Assembly: GCF_964355755.1 (NCBI RefSeq)
Contig: NC_092674.1
Location: 2,919,001 to 2,983,000, forward strand
DNA length: 64,000 nucleotides
Direction of reading: 5' to 3'
DNA from: Antedon mediterranea
Lineage: Eukaryota; Echinodermata; Crinoidea; Comatulida; Antedonidae
The position numbers and the translations under genes are program-made. The notes beneath the pieces are model-generated. The model saw only the letters and a program-made list of their open reading frames with translations. It did no database searches and was not told where the DNA came from. Each line of letters opens with the position of its first letter. Position 1 is the first letter of the stretch. Below are positions 55,430-64,000 of this stretch, in pieces.

Positions 55430-58400
55430 TTACACTTTGCTGCTAAATGTTGCACTTCCAAGTACCTCAATCCATCTGATTAGATAAAAAAAGAATGTTT
55501 AGGAATTATACTATAATGCTCAGCTCTTAAAAAAATGTGCTATAAAGGCTTTTAAAAATGTGTGCCATAAAGGCTTTTAAAAATGTGTGCCATAAGGGCT
55601 TTTAAAAATGTGTGCCAAAAAGGCTTTTAAACTGTGTGGCATAAAGGTTTTAAAAATGTGTGTCATAAAGGCCTTCAAACAGTAGAGTTTACTCTCTCAA
55701 TTATACATTATTGGGATATAACATGCTGTTAAATAATGAAAAATATTGTTGTTACCGTCCATAAGTGTATTCACTCTCTGCTCTAAAGAAGTAAACATGA
55801 GTTTTAAACTGAAGTTTGAATACGTAGTCTTTCTTAATATCATCGCTCTCAGCTGGTTGTTCCACGGTGTAGCCCAACAATGGCAGACTTGCCAACGGAT
55901 AATCATCCTATATTAGACAAAAACAAATCAAGACAATAAATATTATTTGTGGACACATTGGAAGTTATAATCTATTTAAAATCTTATCTTACTGTATATT
56001 AAATACTAATTTTTAAAAAACCACCTACCTGGTAACTTTTATAAAAGAATAAACAAAAATTGGTGAAAACCACCCAGAGTTTTTGCCAACCATTGCTATT
56101 TTTGAACTTCCTTAACAAGTAACCACTCAATTGATTCTGGGAATAAAACAAAAGACACATTGTTTGTGTTAAGAATCAAAGGCCTTGATTTCCTGATGAT
56201 ACAAACTAAAATTATGAGAATTGAAAAACTCTGTCTACACTATCAAACTTTTTGTGAAAAAAATATGATGTACCCAAATATGGACATGATGATGTTATAT
56301 CACTACCATATTTGGGCATATCACTACCATATTTGTGCATATCACACTTTATTTGTCACATAAAGTTTGATAGTGTAGACAGAGCGATAAGAAGCGATAG
56401 AATCTAACCTCAACTGCCCTTTGATGGTCGGCCATACTGACACTAGTGTTTCGATGCCAGCATACGTGAACGGTGGTGTTTGCGCGGTGATGAGCGATGC
56501 GGTCTAGTGAACCTCGCGGTGACGAGTGCTCTTCCTCTGATTCATCAAATACATTGTCTGGGTCAATTGAACCTAGAAAATGAATAACAAGAATATTAAA
56601 ATGCACCAGTTTGTATCAAATTTCAAAATTCATTTGTTATTTTAAATAAAACCCTCAATTAAAAAACTATTATTTAGTTATAAATAAATTATAAAGCTAT
56701 TATCAAACTTTATGTGACAACAAAATGTGATGTGGCCATATATATATCACTACCATATTTGAGCATATCACTACCATATTTGGGCACATCACACTTTTTG
56801 ATAGTGCTTAAGAGTAGGCATGTTGTACATCAGGCTTTTTAAATATGAAATCAACACTTACCAACTTGTACTGGTTTATCTCCTCTTTCTGAAATCATAA
56901 TACCAGTATTGATGTCCTAATAACAAAATAAAATCAGAACATTTTACTATACATTTTTTTTGAAAATATTCAATTTTTTAAACATGAATAAAGTGTATCT
57001 TCTTTTTGTGCAAACTATTGACATGAATGTGCTGCTTTCCACAGCATTTATCTGTCCAATGTAACATCAGAAATTTTCAATTAGATCAAGAAGCAGAGAC
57101 CTTTTTAGATTTCTTTTGAAAATATCAGTGGTTTAGGAATCTAAAAGTTCCTATTTGTGGGTACAGTCAACTCTGCAAATACTGGACACCTTTGGACTGG
57201 CCAAATATGTCTGGTTTTCTGGAAAGTCTGGGATTCGCAATGTGTTTCTAATGGTAAAAATGAATTTGGGACTGTTTAGATTTCAAGATATGTATGGTAT
57301 TGGGGGAGTATGTTTGTTGATATATATAGGCAAATTGCCACGGATAACCATAAGCGAATCCATCACTACCCTTCTTAAAGGTGGCAATCCTGTTCACAAG
57401 ACAAACATATACAAGATGCTCTACATAAACAAAGTCTTATTACTAGTCTTCGGGAGTGGAGTTGACTGTAATGATCCAATAATGCATGATCTCTGGAAAG
57501 AGGCACTTAGACAACTTACAGACATCCATCTTTGCTTTTCTTCTGGTGTGCTCGCTGCTATGACAACCGGTTTATTGCTCCCCGTGATGGTGAAACAATT
57601 TGTCATTTGACGATTCTGCTCATCTTCAACCTAAAAAGTTAAAAATATCATGCAATTTAAATATGATAAACCTTTTGTAAATTAAATTGTTTTATTCTTT
57701 ATCATGCTGAATGAAATAATAATAAAAGATAATGAATTGAATGTAATCAATAAAATGAATGCATTATATTTATATATACATTTCTAAGTTCTAAGAAGGG
57801 TCTTTACGCAGACAAGCTGTAACAGTAATAGAATCTGGTTTTTATTTATGACCATTTACACAAAACGTGTAGCGAACAGGTGGTTTGCACTCAAGATAAA
57901 GACATTTCTAAGTTCTAAGAAGGGTCCAGTTATTAACAACTAAATAAATGTGTGAAGAATGAATGAATGAACACATTTAGGTACAAAAACTTTTTGCTTC
58001 TACAGACTTGTAATCCAAACATTAAAGCAACTATCGGACTATGGCTTTGTTCACACTGAGCAATCGATATGGTGGCTGGAGAAAACTCAAGGATGTTTTC
58101 AATCACACATATGTTTTGAGTGTGAACTAACACTAAACCCATTTTCCCATGATTTTTTTTATCTGGCCATCGGGCCGGAATCTAGACTCAGTGTGAGTTA
58201 TTCTTATTTTAAAACATTAAACTCATTTTTCCATGATTTTTTATCTGGCCATTGGGCCGGAATCCAGGTTGAGTGTGAATGCTTATAACTACCTTAATTC
58301 CTTTGAGCGGTATTTGGCCGTGAACTTTAAACTGATTGGTGGGTGTGATTCCTTTACTGGAGTACATCAAGGTATCAGTAAACAAAAAGAACATTCTCTG

Positions 58401-61400
58401 TTGATATCCCTTCCGTGATAACTTGTGAAGGCATCCTTCTCGAAGAAATTCCTGAAATAAACACAAATTCTAAACTTTACTAATTTGTATTCAGTCAGGG
58501 GAAAATAGCAAAAGGCTTCCAACTTTCTATGAGTTTTATGTAGTTAAGTTAAGTTGTAGTTGACAACTCACTTTGTAACATGACAACAGCCATTTTCCCT
58601 TTAACTATATTTGTTTAGATATGGAAATATACTATGCTACACTAACAGCAAAATTTAAAAAAATCGTTGCCAAGGTGCATGGACTGATTAAGCGGTGTTG
58701 AACAACTAGCAAAAGCTTCAAAATAAGATTAATGTATTTATTACATTTTTTTCAGTGTATGCCGGACGCAAAATCCAGTTTCCTAAAACCGGCAGCGTAG
58801 TAACTTACCCTTCCTGGCGCAACTAAGTTATCAATTCCAACAAGGTCTCGTCTAAGCTCTGTCAACTTCTGGAAATTTTCAATTCTTTGCATGTTTTCTT
58901 TAACATCTCCTGATAGCTCTGATATCTCTGCTAGTGCAGCTGTGTAGCAAAGCACAGACATATACATAAATCTATAAAGTCTACACTATCAAACTTGTTT
59001 GACAAAAAAGTGTGATGTGCCCAAATATGGTAGTGATATGATTTCATCGTTTCCATACATAGGCGCATTTTGTTGTCACATAAAGTGTGATAGTGTAAAT
59101 CAAATTGATACACTTTCAAATTGATAATTCAGAATCAGATTGGAGAGATTCATAAAATGTAAACAGGATTTTATTTGGATACCATCAATAAAAAAACCAC
59201 ATATATGCAATCAAGCATACAGTTTACAAGAACAAGCACAGACAATCCCCTAACGCCTGTGGGTGATGTTTCACTTGACTCCTTGGTTATGAATATTGAT
59301 TTTTTTTAGACCAGATGCCTGGATATGACTCTTCTTTAAAACTTTCAAAATCATTGAATGTTACTGTTTGTTACTAATACTCTTCTGTTTTTTTCTTCAA
59401 TAAATAAAATGTAAATTAATACAAAATCATAGTTACCTTTGCAGTCCTTGAAATCTGGGTGATTCTGGGGATAATGTTTCACAAGCCCTAAACAATAAGA
59501 AGTATATATATCATTAAATATAAATCAAAAGGCAAATTACTGTGACTGGATCTCAATGAAGATATAAAGTATAATATATAATATAAATATACACAATGGA
59601 AATAAAATAAGCAGAAAGCTAAAATGATAAAGTAAAAAGGCCAGGAAGAAATTACAAACCTATTGGGCAACATTAGCCATTCCTCAGTTTGAAGAACCTT
59701 TATATTGAATATAAAGTTATTACATCTAATATAACCTTCAGACACATGTTTGATTAGATGGACCAACTGACAAACTGACACTTACGTTCTAGTATCACTC
59801 TGTAATGTAGTAACCTTTGAACCGGTTTCAGCAGGAATGTGTTGAACGGCAGATAACATACTTTCTGTAGTTCAAAATCCTTGTAGAAATGTTCAAACTT
59901 CTTGTTCTTCTTTGTAGCGACCTCTAGTTCCGTAATGACCTGTTCAATCTTCTCTATGTAGCTTGTGTATAACTGTTTAAACATAGACAAAAAGAGAATA
60001 AATAAAAAATATATATATTTCGTGAGGTAATTTCCCAAAAGATCGTAATCAAAACGGTACTGGGTTTGGTCTACTAGTGTTCCTGCTTCCAACTAGTCAT
60101 CCATTCATAAAAGCATTTAAACATAGACAAAAAGAGCATAAATATATATTTCTAATGACAATGTTTTTGTAGTTTAAAAGCCTGTTAGTTCCCCTTTTAC
60201 ATCAACTAGAAAAACTCCGGAGGTCACACACAAACAGGGGCACATACCACATACTATGACAAGATAAATACACAGTACATTTTTCATACAGAAAATTAGA
60301 AAAGTTTTCATTTTAGAACTAAAGGATAAACACTTGAATCTTTAACAAAAATAACATTTTCACAAATCCACTCAAATGACATCAATCAAATTCATACGAT
60401 AGCATGATTATATTGTTTTTATCATGTCATGTCATGTCATGTCATTTTATTGGACTTTTTACATGCAAGACAATATAAGTGGTTTCCCTATAAAAAAAAT
60501 ATTTACATTATTTTTCATATAGAATGAAAACTTGTTGAGTAAATATAGGTATTTATCTATTTATTATCGATCGTTATTGTCAATTTAAAAATGTAAACCC
60601 AATAAGAAATAATTTAAAACCTTCTTTTAATATCCATAATTAATAATAGGAAACAATTTCAGAATTATATATTTGTCTTCTAAATGATAATTATAGAGAG
60701 ATAATAACTTTGCAACGTTATTAAAAGCAATAAAAACTATTTTAAGAACATGATTACGTCAACCGTGATAAATTTAAAATTTACATTACTGCTTAAAATT
60801 CAGGTGTTTTTAAATGATTGATGTAAAAAAGGGTAATAAAGCATGACTCACCTTCAGATTTTGAATGTTTTTCAACATAACATCACCGATTCGTTGATAA
60901 TTTCCTTTGAGATGGGCATTTGATCTTCCCTCCCTTTAATCAAACATTTAAATGATTGTAAGGTAATACAATTTTGACACTTTTGATTTATAGATCACAT
61001 TATTGGATAGATTCAATTTCTTGTCTCATAATATTACATACATGAAATTTGTTTTCCTGAGCTTAGAAACATAATACAATAATAATAATAATACCCAAAC
61101 AATACAATTTTAAAACACAATATAAAAACATAACACCTTAACTAATTATCTCTTGAGAAATGTACATTATATAGATGACAAGCATATGTAATATTACATT
61201 ATAATGTTAAATTGTAGATTGTGTATAATGCTGGAATATTATTTCATAGCTAGTATTTATAAGTTGTTCATAGTGGGTGTATTCATTCATTTCTTATCCA
61301 TACAAAAAGAGAGAGAGAAAAAAGTTTTTTTATGTTAAATTGTAGATTGAGCATAATGCTGTATTATTATTTCACAGCTGGTATTTCAGATGTGAGTAGT

Positions 61401-63134
61401 GTTGTTCATAGTAGGTATATTCATTAATTTATATATATATATATCCATAGAAAAAGAAAGGAAAACAATTCTATATACACAACCAAAATAAATGTATTCT
61501 GAGAGGTATCAGAACATCATATATGATCCAGAATAAATGGTATTGATAGTTATGAACTAGTATATATTGTACATGCGAGTCATGATTTAATGATAACAAT
61601 GATTGTATTCTGAGAGGTATCAGAACATCATATATGATCCAGAATAAATGGTATTGATAGTTATGAACTAGTATATATTGTACATGCGAGTCATGATTTA
61701 ATGATAACAATGATTGTATTCTGAGAGGTATCAGAACATCATATATGATCCAGAATAAATGGTATTGATAGTTATGAACTAGTATATTGTACATGCGAGT
61801 CATGATTTAATGATAACAATGATTGTATTCTGAGAGGTATCAGAACATCACATATGATCCAGAATAAATGGTATTAATAGTTATGAACTAGTATATTGTA
61901 CATGCGAGTCATGATTTAATGATAACAATGATTGTATTCTGAGAGGTATCAGAACATCATATATGATCCAGAATAAATGGTATTGATAGTTATGAACTAG
62001 TATATTGTACATGCGAGTCATGATTTAATGATAACAATGATTGTATTCTGAGAGGTATCAGAACATCATATATGATCCAGAATAAATGGTATTGATAGTT
62101 ATGAACTAGTATATATTGTACATGCGAGTCATGATTTAATGATAACAATGATTGTATTCTGAGAGGTATCAGAACATCATATATGATCCAGAATAAATGG
62201 TATTGATAGTTATGAACTAGTATATATTGTACATGCGAGTCATGATTTAATGATAACAATGATTGTATTCTGAGAGGTATCAGAACATCATATATGATCC
62301 AGAATAAATGGTATTGATAGTTATGAACTAGTATATATTGTACATGCGAGTCATGATTTAATGATAACAATGATTGTATTCTGAGAGGTATCAGAACATC
62401 ATATATGATCCAGAATAAATGGTATTGATAGTTATGAACTAGTATATATTGTACATGCGAGTCATGATTTAATGATAACAATGATTGTGATGATATTAAT
62501 AATGATTATGACGACTAATAGAACACAATGATAATAATATTGATGTTACTGATTATAAAGCTCTGTCTACACTATCAAATTTTATGTGACAAAAAATGAA
62601 TGTGATGTGACCATATATGGACATGATGATGATGTCATATCACTACCATATTTGAGCATATCACTACCATATTTGGGCACATCAAACTTTTTTTACACAT
62701 AAAGTTTTAAAGTGTAGACAGAGCTTAAGATGATGAAGATCGTAGCAATGATGATATACATGTAAAAATATAAATAATGTTGCCAATGATAATAATATTA
62801 TAGTCAACTTTCCCAATACTGGACACCTTTGGGTTTACCAAATATGTTTTCCGGAAAATCTGGTACTGGGAATTTGTTTTTAATGGTAAAAAAGAATATG
62901 GTATTTTTTAGAAAGTCTGGTAATGTATTGGGAGAGTTTCCAGTATTGACAATAATTAACAATAAGGAAGATTATAACAAGTTGAAAAGTGTTGTCTCCT
63001 TACCATGTGGCTAATCTTTGTTCAACCTCCTTGAGGAACTTACAATGGAACTCATAGATTGGATCAAGATTATTAAACAACACGTCAAGTATTTCAGGTA
63101 AGTTGCTTTCATTTGTCACAGCTTTCCTGAACCA
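55430..63134 (-). CDS. FARP: FARP-type Rho guanine nucleotide exchange factor, 3' half
   Basis: The C-terminal 458 residues of a FERM-RhoGEF-pleckstrin protein; the 5' exons (FERM region, start of the DH domain) lie beyond the right edge. Twelve exons join in phase: 63004-63134, 60852-60933, 59786-59972, 59437-59487, 58809-58939, 58293-58451, 57520-57630, 56862-56916, 56409-56572, 56029-56136, 55756-55907, 55430-55475. Order: DH domain (WFRKAV..DPIYEFH, FELQKVCYLPFNTFLLKPVQ, RRDLVGIDNLVAPGR), first PH (REGCLHKLSRKG.QQRMFFLF, VVIAASTPEEKQRWM), linker with HHRANTTVHVCWHRNTSVS, which is diagnostic for FARP1/2, then second PH (NQLSGYLLRKFKNSNGWQKL, DYVFKLQFKTHVYFFRAES). FARPs act at the plasma membrane as Rho-family GEFs downstream of plexin and adhesion receptors in neurite and synapse growth. 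The short C-terminus after WIEVL is normal in kind. FARP1 and FARP2 cannot be told apart here. Confidence 0.94.
55528..55680. repeat. 25-bp tandem repeat, about 6 copies, last FARP intron
   Basis: Units of cttttaaaaatgtgtgccataaagg with point changes, between the last two FARP exons. No other content. Confidence 0.8.
56231..56386. mobile_element. MITE M1, copy 1
   Basis: Inverted ends ctctgtctacactatcaaac; the core repeats atatcactaccatatttgggc. It lies 23 bp from FARP exon 56409-56572. A degraded relative is at 56698-56803. Confidence 0.75.
56698..56803. mobile_element. MITE M1, partial copy
   Basis: Contains tatcaaactttatgtgacaa, the tatcactaccatatttgagc repeats and cacatcacactttttgatag, but lacks the outer tctgtctac ends. 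It lies in the FARP intron next to copy 1. Confidence 0.65.
57164..57468. mobile_element. 305-bp mariner/pogo-like MITE
   Basis: Ends cagtcaactctgca and cagtcaactccact (inverted), flanked by TA at 57162-57163 and 57469-57470. A partial relative (caatactggacacctttgg, ttctggaaagtctgg-type words) is at 62801-62960. The 151-codon open frame 57155-57610 is the MITE plus antisense of a FARP exon, not a gene. Confidence 0.75.
58130..58292. repeat. 81-bp tandem duplication at a FARP donor site
   Basis: aacccattttcccatgattt..atctggccatcgggccggaatc..gtgtga occurs twice (about 58135-58198 and 58212-58280). The second copy ends about 12 bp from the donor of exon 58293-58451. Confidence 0.7.
58976..59100. 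mobile_element. MITE M1, diverged copy
   Basis: gtctacactatcaaacttg at one end and inverted cacactttatgtgacaac at the other, with a shorter core than copies 1 and 3. Lies in the FARP intron after exon 58809-58939. Confidence 0.65.
59520..59580. repeat. Single relative of the COG6 48-bp repeat unit
   Basis: caaaggcaaattactgtgac-type start followed by tggatctcaatgaagatata. The junction aaaggcaaattactg plus ggatctcaatg.agata also opens the 48-bp array at 24474-24545. Lies in a FARP intron. Confidence 0.55.
60420..60490 (-). mobile_element. LINE tail remnant in FARP intron
   Basis: On the minus strand: a 3' UTR-like stretch (cttgcatgtaaaaagtccaa) then aataaaatgac and (atgac)n. Resembles the pentamer-tailed 3' ends of CR1/L2-like LINEs; very short. 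Confidence 0.5.
61490..62487. repeat. 111-bp tandem array, 9 copies, FARP intron
   Basis: Landmark gagaggtatcagaacatc at about 61501, 61612, 61723, 61832, 61941, 62050, 62161, 62272 and 62383. Units differ mainly by atata versus ata (111 or 109 bp). Very little divergence, so recent. Minus-strand open frames of 110 and 163 codons are read-throughs of this repeat. Confidence 0.92.
62563..62733. mobile_element. MITE M1, copy 3 (most complete)
   Basis: Starts agctctgtctacactatcaa and ends with its inverse, flanked by TAA on both sides, which fits a PIF/Harbinger-type 3-bp duplication. The core contains two tatcactaccatattt repeats. No ORF. Confidence 0.75.
62801..62960. mobile_element. Partial copy of the 57164 MITE
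   Basis: Shares agtcaactttcccaatactg, gacacctttgg, ccaaatatg and taatggtaaaa..gaat with 57164-57300; the distal half is missing. Lies just downstream (in gene sense) of FARP exon 63004-63134. Confidence 0.65.
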
Positions 63135-63763
63135 CTGTTGAGATAAAACAATAGGGACAACGTCAAATTTTTCTACTGCAGTTACTGCAGTAACTACATT
63201 TTGTTTGTTCTATAACCTGTTTATTCCTTTTTGTGTATAATATTTTCAGAATTATTATATTCTTTTTCGATTGTTTTTTTGCAAGAAAAGACAACAACAC
63301 ACCGTGACTACCTCATAATCTTTAAGATTGAAACAACAACATCATACATTATTGAAGTAAAATTTATTGTTGCTGAAAATAAAACTGAAAAAATTACTGA
63401 AATCAATCAATCAGTTAAATATTATTTTTTCTTTATTGTTCAACATTTTAGTAACATATCTTTTAGCAAGTGTTAATAAGCTTGGCGAGATTAAGGTACT
63501 AAAATGTGGAGCATTGACTTTTTGCATTACAACAAACAAACTTTCAAAAGAGTTGTGTGAATAAGATAAGGAATTAGACTTGGATCTCCTCCAAGTTTAA
63601 AATTAATCATTGAAGTACGGATAACATCAGAAAAAGGAAGAACCCTTCAATTGAAACGACAGCTAAATACACATCACAGACACACAACATGAATACTAAA
63701 CCGGTGATATACTGAAAATTAATTAATTTGAAAGGATAAAGATCTGTGAGAATGAGAAAAAGT
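63135..63763 (-). other. FARP intron sequence, no further exon
   Basis: I looked for the preceding DH exon (a sequence like TERTYLKDLEVIT) on the minus strand and saw none, so it lies beyond 64000. Open frames here are AT-rich and featureless. Confidence 0.45.
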
Positions 63764-63839
63764 CTCCCAAATCGAGATTTGAACCCAGGAATCTTCTGCT
63801 TGATATGCAGATGTCCTAACCATTAGACCACCAGGGCTT
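63764..63839 (-). other. tRNA-like sequence (pseudogene or SINE head)
   Basis: The minus strand reads ggtggtctaatggttaggac (D-arm/A-box), a tctgc-7 nt-gcaga anticodon stem with loop atatcaa, and gggttcaaatctcg (T-arm/B-box). It resembles Glu/Asp tRNAs, but the 5' acceptor strand does not pair with tttggga and the T stem is imperfect. Confidence 0.5.
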
Positions 63840-63849
63840 TCATTGTATT

Positions 63850-64000
63850 GTTCAAATTTGATTGGATAGTGACTCTTTAACACAGATTAATACAAAGATA
63901 TTGTGTAGTGTAGTATTTTGTACTGTTAGTGTTAGTTAGTGTGTAAGTGGATTTGATTGGATAGTGACTCTTTAACACAGATTAATACAAAGATATTGTG
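63850..64000. repeat. Direct repeat running into the window end
   Basis: gattggatagtgactcttta plus acacagattaatacaaagatattgtg occurs at about 63858-63904 and 63955-64000, spacing about 97 bp. It may be the start of a tandem array cut by the window edge. Confidence 0.65.

Noticed and set aside
57155-57610. 151-codon plus-strand frame
   Set aside because: Half is the TA-flanked MITE and half is antisense to a real FARP exon.
61471-62481. Minus-strand frames of 110 and 163 codons
   Set aside because: Read-through of the 111-bp satellite in a FARP intron; no match to FARP and no independent signals.

Overview
This is AT-rich animal nuclear DNA. Multi-exon genes with GT-AG introns, a long C2H2 zinc-finger cluster, many small DNA transposons and minisatellites all point to an invertebrate metazoan. 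One FARP-type gene, an FBXO36 orthologue, COG6, a chondroitin/HNK-1 type sulfotransferase and a MADF-BESS gene fit a marine deuterostome. An echinoderm is my best guess, but that is an impression, not a proof.

Layout. (1) 1-18.7 kb: tandem array of C2H2 zinc-finger genes, all on +. Three genes are complete (2139-3863, 9513-12272, 15319-17997), and the first 190 bases are the 3' flank of a further copy beyond the left edge. The genes share an N-terminal lone finger, an acidic spacer, a long finger array, and a duplicated 3' flank carrying finger relics. A 2.07-kb foldback element (5601-7671) split the first spacer; the matching spacer after gene 2 is the empty site. (2) 19.4-29.0 kb, minus: complete COG6 in 16 coding exons, 643 residues. 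Two of its introns hold tandem repeats copied from the neighbouring exon-donor junction, and a third array (48 bp x about 43) fills most of intron 5. (3) 30.3-32.6 kb, plus: complete FBXO36-like F-box gene, 5 exons, head-to-head with COG6. (4) 34.6-37.3 kb, minus: complete type II Golgi carbohydrate sulfotransferase, 3 exons. (5) 38.4-45.3 kb: transposon-derived. It holds a 3.7-kb inverted-repeat element with a broken unidentified ORF, then an inverted copy of the zinc-finger array spacer that lacks the zinc-finger gene, and an 11-copy 97-bp array. (6) 46.8-51.3 kb, minus: MADF-BESS gene, 3 exons, with a 2.13-kb foldback element (8-bp target duplication) in intron 1. (7) 53-64 kb, minus: 3' half of a FARP gene (DH, PH, PH; 12 exons); the FERM part lies beyond the right edge. 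Its introns hold MITEs and satellites.

The genes have no visible joint pathway. COG6 (Golgi tethering) and the sulfotransferase (Golgi enzyme) share an organelle only. The themes of the window are local amplification of exon material and hairpin-forming elements. All gene models were built by matching translations to remembered family members and checking that splice phases join; no alignment program was run.
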